Assembly: GCA_900553775.1 (NCBI GenBank)
Contig: USEZ01000040.1
Span: 1 to 13,352 of the forward strand
Direction: 5' to 3'
Source of the DNA: an uncultured Slackia sp.
GTDB taxonomy: Bacteria > Actinomycetota > Coriobacteriia > Coriobacteriales > Eggerthellaceae
DNA length: 13,352 nucleotides
Part shown: in pieces, positions 6,575 through 12,649 of the stretch
Layout of the letters: each line of letters starts with the position of its first letter
How positions within the stretch are numbered: the first letter of the stretch is position 1
Position numbers and translations under genes: made by a program
The notes under the pieces: model-generated
What the model was told of the DNA's origin: nothing
What the model saw: only the letters and a program-made list of their open reading frames with translations
Database searches by the model: none

Positions 6575-7360
6575 TTAGGCACGGCCGCCCTCCAAACGCG
6601 AGGTCGCGAAAGCAGGAGCGTCTCCGAACAGCGCATAGATGTTATCGCGCTTGATGAGCAGCTGGCGCAGAATGAAATCCTTGATGAACTGGCTGACCGG
6701 CGCATGCACGATTTCGTCGGGCGTCGAATACTGGGCGATGCGGCCCGCATTCATGATGAGCACGCGGTCGGACATGGTGAGCGCCTCTTCGGGATCGTGC
6801 GTCACCATGATCGTGGTGAGCTCGTACTGGTCGACGATCTGCTTGATCTTCTGCTTGATGGATTCTTTGATCACGCCGTCGAGCGCCGCAAGGGGCTCGT
6901 CGAGCAGAAGCAGACGCGGCTTGGTGACCAACGTGCGCGCCAAAGCGACACGCTGCTTCTGACCGCCCGAAAGCTGGTCGATGCGCTTGTCGAGATGCTC
7001 GGCCAATCCAAGCAGCCCGATGAGTTCGTCGACCTCTTCTTTCGAAGAGATGCCGGGGTTGTTGCGCAGGCCGTATGTGATGTTGTCGTATGCGTTCAGA
7101 TTCGGAAACAGAGCGTAATCCTGGAACACGATGTTGAAGCCGCGCTTTTCCATGGAGACGTTCGTGATGTCTTCGCCGTTGTAGACGATCTTGCCCGACG
7201 AAACCTCCGTGATGCCCAGAAGAACGTTGAGCAGCGTGGTCTTGCCGCCGCCCGACGGTCCGAGAATCGACACGATCTGCCCGTTTTCGACCGTGAGGCT
7301 TATATGGTCCAAAACGGTATTGTCGCCGTAGCGCTTCGTGACATCGACAAGCTCGAGCAT
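6575..7360 (-). CDS. ABC transporter ATP-binding protein (phosphonate-type uptake, PhnT-like)
   Basis: This is the cytoplasmic ATPase that powers the permease encoded next. The 261-residue product has Walker A GPSGGGKTT (about 34-42), Q-loop Gln80 in FQDYALFPNL, signature LSGGQKQR (130-137), Walker B LLLLDEP (150-156), D-loop ALD and switch His188. Start is ATG at 7360, with GGAGG five bases upstream; the ATG at 7375 is rejected because that ribosome binding site lies inside it. It ends at 6575, one base before the permease start, so the two are translationally linked. It is shorter than the roughly 350-residue PhnT type and lacks a clear C-terminal TOBE domain. No substrate-binding protein gene is adjacent. 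An intrinsic terminator precedes its start. Confidence 0.9.
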   Translation of the reverse strand: MLELVDVTKRYGDNTVLDHISLTVENGQIVSILGPSGGGKTTLLNVLLGITEVSSGKIVYNGEDITNVSMEKRGFNIVFQDYALFPNLNAYDNITYGLRNNPGISSKEEVDELIGLLGLAEHLDKRIDQLSGGQKQRVALARTLVTKPRLLLLDEPLAALDGVIKESIKQKIKQIVDQYELTTIMVTHDPEEALTMSDRVLIMNAGRIAQYSTPDEIVHAPVSQFIKDFILRQLLIKRDNIYALFGDAPAFATSRLEGGRA

Positions 7361-7387
7361 GCGCACCTCCACCATGCAGCATCCGTG

Positions 7388-7416
7388 AAAAAGCGCCCGA
7401 GGGAGCCTTCGGGCGC
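7388..7416 (-). terminator. Intrinsic terminator in the leader of the ABC operon
   Basis: On the minus strand, GCGCCCGA pairs with TCGGGCGC, extended inward by about two pairs, and is followed by five T. It ends 28 bases before the ATPase start codon. With the csp terminator already at 7504-7526, this second terminator is well placed for attenuation of the ABC operon or as the end of a short RNA. Confidence 0.75.
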
Positions 7417-7503
7417 ATGACGTTGTGCATCCATTGTGGAAGGGCTCTGTACGAGCCGTGTCAGAGCAGGGCAAGATCTGCGCAAGATTGCCCCGAGAAA
7501 TGC
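7417..7503 (-). promoter_or_regulatory. Structured leader between two terminators upstream of the ABC operon
   Basis: This stretch lies between the csp terminator and the terminator before the ATPase. It holds two further inverted repeats. One has GGGCAA/TTGCCC at 7469-7493, with an inner TCT/AGA and a two-base bulge. The other has GCTCTG/CAGAGC at 7444-7467. A weak promoter-like pair (TTGCCC, 17 bp, TACAGA on the minus strand) overlaps them. It could be a cis-acting leader or a short RNA gene; I do not recognise a known riboswitch. Confidence 0.35.
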
Positions 7504-7526
7504 AAAAAGGAGGCAAAGCCTCCTTT
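7504..7526 (-). terminator. Intrinsic terminator of the cold-shock gene
   Basis: A perfect 9-bp stem AAAGGAGGC/GCCTCCTTT with a three-base loop is followed on the minus strand by a T-run. It lies about 60 bp after the csp stop codon at 7589, as expected for a single-gene transcript. Confidence 0.85.
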
Positions 7527-7588
7527 CGCGCCAGGACACCTGCAGGCAGGCGCCCTTCGATGCATGCGGCTCGACGCCGCCGTCGCGA

Positions 7589-7792
7589 TTACAGCTTGAC
7601 GACGTTGCTTGCCTGCTTCTTGCCATTCTGGCCCTCGGTCACCTCGAAGGACACGCGCGCGCCTTCGTCGAGGGTCTTATAGCCGTCCATCTTGATTTCC
7701 GAGAAATGCACGAACAGGTCTTCACCGTCCTCCTGGGAGATGAACCCGTAACCCTTCTCAGCATTGAACCACTTGACAGTTCCTTCAGCCAT
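7589..7792 (-). CDS. Cold-shock domain protein, CspA family
   Basis: A 67-residue single cold-shock domain that binds single-stranded RNA and DNA as a chaperone or antiterminator. It has GTVKWFNAEKGYGFI (with RNP1 KGYGFI) and RNP2 LFVHF, and ends in QASNVVKL as the family does. The length is exactly typical. Start is ATG at 7792; the purine-rich stretch just upstream (GGAAGGGAAAGAGG) supplies the ribosome binding site and can pair with neighbouring bases. It has its own terminator at 7504-7526 and a structured leader at 7793-7905, so it is probably transcribed alone. The number of csp paralogues elsewhere is unknown, so no specific letter is assigned. Confidence 0.96.
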   Translation of the reverse strand: MAEGTVKWFNAEKGYGFISQEDGEDLFVHFSEIKMDGYKTLDEGARVSFEVTEGQNGKKQASNVVKL

Positions 7793-7905
7793 CTTCGGCC
7801 TCTTTCCCTTCCCCGAAGGAGAAGTTAACGCCCCGGAATCATCCGGGTAAACCCATCCTATCGAATGATAGGACCATACAGATTCTATCGTCGGCGACGA
7901 TAGAA
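7793..7905 (-). promoter_or_regulatory. csp promoter and structured 5' leader
   Basis: On the minus strand, TAGAAT (7887-7882) matches five of six -10 bases; no good -35 is visible. A 23-bp palindrome with 11-bp arms (7883-7905) overlaps it and could be an operator. Downstream are a 7-bp stem with a GAAT loop (7856-7873), a 6-bp CCCGGA/TCCGGG stem (7832-7847) and a CCTTC/GAAGG stem (7807-7819) that includes the ribosome binding site. A competing CTTCGG/CCGAAG stem (7793-7818) would instead leave that site in a loop. Alternative folds around a ribosome binding site suit temperature control, as known for cspA leaders. Function here is inferred. Confidence 0.5.
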
Positions 7906-8179
7906 GAACAGCCTACCATCTTTTAGGCCCGCGCATGCGCGGCATAGATAAGCGGCGCGGTTTTTGCCCCATCGCCGCAAGAAATACAGAACCGCAGATT
8001 GCACGCGCGAATACGGCATGCAGATGCGGCCGCAGCAATGCATGGGCGCAAGATGCGCCGTGCAACGCGAAAGAGACGGCATCCCGACCGGGCGGGATCG
8101 CCCGATTGCACGCCGAGCGAAGCCTGGAGCGAATCGCCGGATGACGCAGACGCACGCCCCGGGCGTTCGGAAAGCCGCA
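7906..8179. other. Intergenic region between the csp promoter and the ruv operon end
   Basis: I see no credible gene here. It holds a 14-bp palindrome CCGCGCATGCGCGG (7929-7942), a CGGGCG/CGCCCG hairpin near 8090-8105, a GGCGCA-type hairpin near 8047-8061, and an 18-base exact copy (8115-8132) of bases 202-219. One of the hairpins may end the ruv operon, but none has a T-run. Confidence 0.4.
8115..8132 (+). repeat. Exact 18-base copy of 202-219
   Basis: GAGCGAAGCCTGGAGCGA occurs here and at 202-219, both between genes. At 202-219 it forms the 3' arm and tail of a UUCG hairpin; here the partner arm is not present in the same form. It may be a decayed copy of an intergenic repeat. Confidence 0.5.
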
Positions 8180-8599
8180 CTAACGCGCGGAATCGGCGCC
8201 GTCTTCGGCAAGAAGCGCGTCGAAATCGGCCTCGCAGGGAATATCGTCGGGACCGGGGGCGTCGACGCCGCATGCCGCCGCGAAGGCGCAGGCCTGCTCG
8301 TAGCGCAGCTGCGCCGTATCGGCCAGGCCCGCCTCGCGAAGGTAGTGGGCCTGCAACGCCAGCGTGTAGACGATATAGACCGCAACGCGGGAGTCGGCGC
8401 CCGAGAGCTGCGCCACGGAGGCGAAGCTCTCGGGCGCAAGCCCGAGCAGCACGTCGGCATCCATGTCGAGCGCGCGCGTGAGCGCGTCTTCCAGAGAGTC
8501 GGCCGCCTCTTTCGGGTTTTGCTTTCCCCGCTCCATGCTGCGTTTGATTCCGTCGACGAACTGCATGATAAGGCGCATCAGGTAGTCTTGCTGCAACAT
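8180..8599 (-). CDS. Conserved small protein of unknown function (possibly DUF6483) at the end of the ruv operon
   Basis: A 139-residue product beginning MLQQDYLMRLIMQFVDGIKRSM and followed by mostly helical, acidic sequence with repeat-like helices (residues about 65-110), ending in an acidic tail. No signal peptide or membrane segment is visible. Its ATG at 8599 overlaps the ruvB stop by one base (TGATG), so translation is coupled to ruvB. The N-terminal (D)YLMRLI pattern resembles a domain family I recall as DUF6483; this is from memory and untested. Function is unknown; the coupling hints at co-expression with ruvCAB rather than proving a repair role. Confidence 0.78.
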   Translation of the reverse strand: MLQQDYLMRLIMQFVDGIKRSMERGKQNPKEAADSLEDALTRALDMDADVLLGLAPESFASVAQLSGADSRVAVYIVYTLALQAHYLREAGLADTAQLRYEQACAFAAACGVDAPGPDDIPCEADFDALLAEDGADSAR

Positions 8600-9669
8600 C
8601 AGGAAGGTTTCACCCCCACATGGTCGAACGCGCGCTCGGTGGCCTGACGGCCCTTCGGCGTGCGCATGATAAGGCCCTGCTGGATAAGATAGGGCTCGTA
8701 GACGTCTTCCACCGTATCGGCGTCTTCGGCCAATGCGGAGGCGAGCGTCGAAAGCCCCACGGGACGGCCCGCGAACGAAACGCATAAAAGCTCGAGTATC
8801 TTGTTATCAAGGGCGTCGAGCCCGAGCGAATCGACCTCGAAAAAGCTCAGAGCGCGCGCCGCCGTGCCTTCGTCTATGACGCCTTCGGCGCGCACCTGCG
8901 CCCAGTCGCGAACGCGCTTGAGGAGCCTGTTCGCAAGACGGGGGGTTCCGCGGCTGCGGCGCGCGATCTCAAGCGCGCCCTCCTCGTCGATCGAAACGTC
9001 CAGGATGCCCGCCGAACGCTTCACGATGGCCGAAAGCTCCTCGGGCGTGTAGTAGTCGAGGCGAAAAACGATGCCGAAGCGATCGCGCAACGGACCCGTC
9101 AAAAGACCGGTGCGCGTGGTGGCGCCCACCAGCGTGAATTTCGGCAGATCAAGGCGGATGCTGCGCGCAGCGGGGCCCTTGCCCACCACGATGTCGAGCA
9201 CGTAATCTTCGAGCGCCGGATACAAAACCTCTTCGACCTGCCTGTTCAAACGATGGATTTCATCGATGAACAGGACGTCTCCGTCTTCGAGGTTCGTCAG
9301 GATCGCAGCAAGATCGCCCGGACGCGCGATGGCGGGACCGCTCGTCGTGCGGATGTTCGCCCCGAGCTCGTTGGCGACCACCGTGGCAAGCGTGGTTTTT
9401 CCCAAACCGGGAGGGCCGCTGAACAAGACGTGGTCCATGCATTCGCCGCGCTGACGGGCGGCCTGGATCAGAATGGACAGGCTGTCTTTCACGCGCGTCT
9501 GACCGAGGTAGTCGCCGAGACGCTTCGGGCGCAGCGAGCGGTCGAGCGCAAGATCGTCCTCGACAAGCTCGGTCGCAACCATGCGCTCGCTTGCCGCATG
9601 CGCGGTCTGGACGCCTGCGTCGAACACCATGCCCTCTATTTCGATTTCATTGCCCATAGATTCCTTCAT
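8599..9669 (-). CDS. ruvB: Holliday junction branch migration ATPase RuvB
   Basis: RuvB is the hexameric AAA+ motor that drives branch migration of Holliday junctions with RuvA. The product shows LRPKRLGDYLGQ, Walker A GPPGLGKTT (85-93), Walker B LFIDEIHR (133-140), sensor region GATTRTGLLTGPLRDRFG, and the winged-helix C-terminus ending LIQQGLIMRTPKGRQATERAFDHVG. Start is placed at ATG 9669 (356 residues) with GAGGG just upstream. ATG 9657 (MGNEIEIE), with AAGGA upstream, is almost as good. The first 35 or so residues before the conserved core are a variable extension. The gene follows ruvA after 182 bp and overlaps the next gene by one base. Confidence 0.96.
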   Translation of the reverse strand: MKESMGNEIEIEGMVFDAGVQTAHAASERMVATELVEDDLALDRSLRPKRLGDYLGQTRVKDSLSILIQAARQRGECMDHVLFSGPPGLGKTTLATVVANELGANIRTTSGPAIARPGDLAAILTNLEDGDVLFIDEIHRLNRQVEEVLYPALEDYVLDIVVGKGPAARSIRLDLPKFTLVGATTRTGLLTGPLRDRFGIVFRLDYYTPEELSAIVKRSAGILDVSIDEEGALEIARRSRGTPRLANRLLKRVRDWAQVRAEGVIDEGTAARALSFFEVDSLGLDALDNKILELLCVSFAGRPVGLSTLASALAEDADTVEDVYEPYLIQQGLIMRTPKGRQATERAFDHVGVKPS

Positions 9670-9851
9670 ATTCCCTCTATCGATACGCATGCGGCCCGAA
9701 CGACGCACTCCTCAGGCTCGCTTTTCCGCGAAGCCGGCCGCATGCCGAAAACGAGACTGCGGCGACTGCCGCCTTGCGCATGAGACGCCCGCCTTCGCAG
9801 CGGCCCGAAAAGCCCTTCCGCCGCGTTGCGGCGCATTCCGCGACGAAAGCC
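9670..9851. other. Gap between ruvA and ruvB
   Basis: This 182-bp spacer inside an otherwise tight operon has no credible gene. It holds a CGCCGC/GCGGCG hairpin and other GC-rich dyads. I see no clear promoter or T-run. ruvB may be read through from ruvCA or have its own weak promoter. Confidence 0.4.
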
Positions 9852-10445
9852 CTAGGCCGATCCGAGCCGCTTGAGAGCATACTGCAGAAGGGCGCCTTCC
9901 GTATCGGCCGAATCGGGAGCGCCCTTCAAGGCAAGGTCGGCCTCGGCCGAAGAGAACCCCATGGCAAGAAGGGCGTCGCGTGCGCCCGAAAGCAGCTGGG
10001 ATGCCTGCTCCTCCTGGCCGCTGAAAAGCGTTTCGCCCGAAAGCTCGGAAAGCGTTCCCTGCAATTCGAGGATCATGCGTTGCGCCGTTTTCTTGCCGAC
10101 GCCGGGAATCCTCGAGACGGCCTTCACGTCCTGCGACTGCACGGCAGACACCAGCTCGTCGGGTCGAAACGTGGAAAGCGCCGCGAGCGCGACCTTCGGG
10201 CCCACGCCCGACACGCCGATCAGGCGCAGGAAAAGCGCGTGCGCTTCCTGGGAAAGAAAGCCGTAGAGCGTCATGGCGTCTTCGCGTACCGCAAGGTGCG
10301 TGTACACCATGACCTCGCCGCCGCGTTCGGGCAGGCGGGCAAGATCGCGCGCGGGCATGCCGACGGCAAAACCCATGCCGTTGACCTCGATATACGCCGT
10401 TTCAAGCGTGCGTCCGGCAACGCGGCCGTTCAGAAAAGCGATCAT
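9852..10445 (-). CDS. ruvA: Holliday junction DNA-binding protein RuvA
   Basis: RuvA tetramers bind the four-way junction and load RuvB. The 197-residue product begins MIAFLNGRVAGRTLETAYIEVNGMGF (OB-fold domain I). It has two helix-hairpin-helix motifs, LIGVSGVGPKVALAAL and SRIPGVGKKTAQRMILEL. It ends with the small RuvB-binding domain III (ARDALLAMGFSSAEADLAL), after a linker rich in Ser, Glu and Gln. Start is ATG at 10445 with AAGGAG five bases upstream, which excludes the longer upstream reading. It follows ruvC by 13 bp. Confidence 0.97.
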   Translation of the reverse strand: MIAFLNGRVAGRTLETAYIEVNGMGFAVGMPARDLARLPERGGEVMVYTHLAVREDAMTLYGFLSQEAHALFLRLIGVSGVGPKVALAALSTFRPDELVSAVQSQDVKAVSRIPGVGKKTAQRMILELQGTLSELSGETLFSGQEEQASQLLSGARDALLAMGFSSAEADLALKGAPDSADTEGALLQYALKRLGSA

Positions 10446-10458
10446 CTCCACTCCTTCG

Positions 10459-10953
10459 TCATCGTAGCGGGCCGTGCGTGACATAGCAGATGGCCGCGGC
10501 AAGGGCGTCGGCGGCATGGTCGGGGTGCGGCGGCTCCGGCAAGCCGAGAATCTGGCGCACCATGTATTGAACCTGGGCCTTTTCCGCCGTGCCTTCGCCC
10601 ACGACGGCGAGCTTGATCTGGCGCGGCGTGAATTCCCCCACCGAAAGCCCCTGCTGGGCGCATGCGACCAGCGCCGCCCCGCGCGCCTGTCCGGTGGCGA
10701 ACGCCGCCGTGACGTTTTGGCCGAACCAGATCGTCTCGATGCCGACGCATGTCGGACGGAAACGCTGCGCGACCGCGCCGATCTGCTCGCATATCTTCGC
10801 CAAGCGCAAGGACAGCTCCATGTCCGACGGCGTTGAAACGCAGCCGTATGCGCGGCAGGACAAACGCGAGCCCTCCTGCTCGATCACGCCCCAGCCCGTG
10901 TTGGCAAGGCCCGGATCGATGCCCAGGATGATACGCGATGCCGTGCGCGCCAT
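10459..10953 (-). CDS. ruvC: Crossover junction endodeoxyribonuclease RuvC
   Basis: RuvC is the dimeric resolvase that cuts Holliday junctions after branch migration. The 164-residue product has the RNase H-like fold motifs: ILGIDPGLANTGWG with the first catalytic Asp, CVGIETIWFGQN with the catalytic Glu, and PDHAADALAAAICY with the two C-terminal Asp residues. Start is ATG at 10953 with AAGGGG four bases upstream; the open frame continues upstream, but that part overlaps the next gene out of frame and is rejected. It is the first gene of the ruv operon, with a LexA-like site about 60 bp before it. Confidence 0.96.
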   Translation of the reverse strand: MARTASRIILGIDPGLANTGWGVIEQEGSRLSCRAYGCVSTPSDMELSLRLAKICEQIGAVAQRFRPTCVGIETIWFGQNVTAAFATGQARGAALVACAQQGLSVGEFTPRQIKLAVVGEGTAEKAQVQYMVRQILGLPEPPHPDHAADALAAAICYVTHGPLR

Positions 10954-11005
10954 ACGACCCCTTCCGCCATGCGAATCAGGACCGCCCGAGGGTTCGATTC
11001 GCATC

Positions 11006-11029
11006 AATATCAAACGTCTGTTCGATATT
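11006..11029 (-). promoter_or_regulatory. LexA-binding SOS box upstream of ruvCAB
   Basis: On the minus strand, TCGAACAGACGTTTGA (11025-11010) matches 11 of 12 fixed positions of the actinobacterial/Gram-positive SOS box TCGAAC-N4-GTTCGA. The dyad extends outward by AATA/TATT, giving nine of ten paired positions per arm. A -10-like CATAAT overlaps its edge (about 11032-11027), which suits repression. It lies 57 bp before the ruvC start. Confidence 0.75.
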
Positions 11030-11087
11030 ATGACACGAAATGGACGCAAGCGGGAGTCTTTTTCGCTTTCTTGCAGAGAGCATCCTT

Positions 11088-12140
11088 CTAGGCCTTCTTC
11101 GCCTTCTTGCCGCCGTCGCCCTTGAACGTCTTGGTGCGCTGGATCAGCACCGCCCCGATCAAAAACGGCATCCAGAACACCAGGCCGCGATACACCAGCA
11201 CGCTCGCCATGCCCGCCGCCGCATTGATGTCGTAGGCGCTGAACAGCACCATCACGCCCGCTTCGACGAAACCGACGCCCTGCGGCACGGGAGATATCAT
11301 GGCAAGCAGCGTGGCGATGACGTATCCGCAGATCAGCGCTTCGGGATCGGTGATGTTGAACGCAAGGCCCACCAGGCAGAACGCCGCCAGCTCGCACGTG
11401 CTCGCCGCGATGGAGCAGCCGAACGCCTTGGCCGCCGTGCGGGGATTGCCCGCGATGGTGCCCGCCGCGTCGCCGAACGAGGCCACGGCGCGCTCGGCCC
11501 ACGGTTCGAGCGGCTTTCTGCCGAACTTGCGAACGACTTTGTTCACCAGGCGTTCGACCGGCAGCAGCAGGCCCACGAGCATCTGGGGGCTTTTGCGCCC
11601 GATGAACATGATGCCGCCCATGAACCCCACCATGACCACCACCACCAGGCCCGTCAAAAACCACGCGGGACTCAGATTCCCCGTGAGCTGCAGCATGATG
11701 AAGCCGATGATCATGATGGTCATGAATCCGGATTCGATCGTCATCTGCATCAGAAGCGCGGCCGACATGGCCTTGCCGCCTTCGATGCCGCGGCGGCGGG
11801 CGTCGTCGACCACCAGCGTCGCGCCCGCCATATTGAGCGAAGGCGCGATCGTGTTCATGAAGAAGGTGCCGAACACGAGCGGCAGCGTTTCGCGCGGACC
11901 CATCTTCTCATCCACCGAAGCGAACGTGAAATGATACGACCAGCTTTGCGCGTAATACTTGCCGAGCTGGGTAAGGATGGCCACGATCAGCGGAATCACG
12001 GCGCCGCGCTTCATGGTTTCGACCAATTCGACCAGCTGGTCGCCGCGCAGAAGGACAAACGCCAACACGATGACGATGACGAAGCCGACAAGGAGTTTCT
12101 GGATGCTCGGTTTCAAGACGGACCATCTTTCTCTTCGCAT
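11088..12140 (-). CDS. Integral membrane protein, LPG-synthase TM / flippase-like (UPF0104) family
   Basis: The 350-residue product is a multi-pass membrane protein with hydrophobic segments at about 16-31, 47-60, 85-105, 137-152, 158-180, 250-270, 275-310 and 318-338. The family-like motifs are NTIAPSLNMAGATLVVDDARRRG (PSG-type region), SPVPQGVGFVEAGVMVLF, and YRGLVFWMPFLIGAVL. It ends in a Lys-rich cytoplasmic tail. Family members include the membrane domain of lysylphosphatidylglycerol synthase MprF and related lipid-translocation or glycolipid proteins; the MprF catalytic domain is absent here. The ATG start at 12140 has no strong ribosome binding site; a TTG about eight codons later is an alternative. 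The lipid substrate is unknown. Confidence 0.8.
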   Translation of the reverse strand: MRRERWSVLKPSIQKLLVGFVIVIVLAFVLLRGDQLVELVETMKRGAVIPLIVAILTQLGKYYAQSWSYHFTFASVDEKMGPRETLPLVFGTFFMNTIAPSLNMAGATLVVDDARRRGIEGGKAMSAALLMQMTIESGFMTIMIIGFIMLQLTGNLSPAWFLTGLVVVVMVGFMGGIMFIGRKSPQMLVGLLLPVERLVNKVVRKFGRKPLEPWAERAVASFGDAAGTIAGNPRTAAKAFGCSIAASTCELAAFCLVGLAFNITDPEALICGYVIATLLAMISPVPQGVGFVEAGVMVLFSAYDINAAAGMASVLVYRGLVFWMPFLIGAVLIQRTKTFKGDGGKKAKKA

Positions 12141-12567
12141 GCGGGAAACCCCGCCCGAGCGCGCCGAGGCGTGCCGCGGCGTCTCCGCCCGTGCGGCCTT
12201 TCCCCGGCACGCCGCATGAGGCGCGCCCGATCCGCACGATTTCGCAATTCAGGGATTATACCCCGCGCCGCACGCCGCCGACCCGCCGTCGCGCAGACGT
12301 TGCGCATACGGCACCGAGGGTTCGCCCGCCTGCGACGAAACCCCCGCGAAAGCGCGCGTCGGTCACCCTGCAGAAAGACGCCGGGGCGCACGCTGTCGAA
12401 AGCGCATGGGGCCCGGCGCATGCGTCGAAAGCGCGTCGCCCCTTCGACCGAGCCGCGCGTCGAGGGCTCAGATGGACGCCCGCCTTGCGGGCGGCGGCCG
12501 CAATCGTCGCGCGATGCCCGCGCGCATGCGCTTTTCCTAGAGATTGCCCGCCCGCCCCGTAAAGGAA

Positions 12568-12576
12568 TGCTATGCT
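12568..12576 (+). promoter_or_regulatory. Putative extended -10 promoter for the substrate-binding protein gene
   Basis: TGCTATGCT has the TGN extension and a -10 hexamer matching four of six bases. A TTGCCC lies 21 bp upstream, too far for a normal -35. Predicted transcription would start near 12583, giving a leader of about 65 bases. Confidence 0.4.
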
Positions 12577-12600
12577 CGCGCGTGTTTTTCCGATGAAAGA

Positions 12601-12625
12601 CGCCCGGAATCCGAAGCGCCGGGCG
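12601..12625 (+). promoter_or_regulatory. Hairpin in the leader of the substrate-binding protein gene
   Basis: CGCCCGG (12601-12607) pairs with CCGGGCG (12619-12625) around an 11-base loop, eight bases before the AAAGGA ribosome binding site. It could affect translation or mRNA stability; no T-run follows, so it is not a terminator. Confidence 0.4.
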
Positions 12626-12649
12626 CAGTTCGAAAGGACGATGCTCCTC

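Larger units (their letters stand above)
12141..12640. other. Intergenic region between divergent genes
   Basis: About 500 bp with no credible gene; open frames here are Arg-rich GC artefacts. It contains a CGCCCGC/GCGGGCG hairpin at 12477-12493 and many CGCATGCG-like words. A promoter for the plus-strand lipoprotein gene lies near 12568-12576. Confidence 0.5.

Noticed and set aside
5023..6654. Long plus-strand open frame (543 residues)
   Set aside because: It is antisense to the permease, very rich in His, Arg and Asp, and has no recognisable domain.
7361..7516. Upstream extension of the ABC ATPase frame
   Set aside because: It runs through the terminator hairpin and has no family similarity; GGAGG correctly precedes the ATG at 7360.
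7885..8460. A 191-residue minus-strand frame over the csp promoter and the gene at 8180
   Set aside because: It is Arg/Pro/Ser-rich, overlaps the better-supported gene in another frame and crosses the csp promoter palindrome.
10954..11664. Upstream extension of the ruvC frame
   Set aside because: It overlaps the membrane protein gene in another frame and lacks conserved sequence; a good ribosome binding site precedes the ATG at 10953.
11040..12596. Long plus-strand open frame (518 residues)
   Set aside because: It is antisense to the membrane protein gene, His/Arg-rich, and has no family motif.
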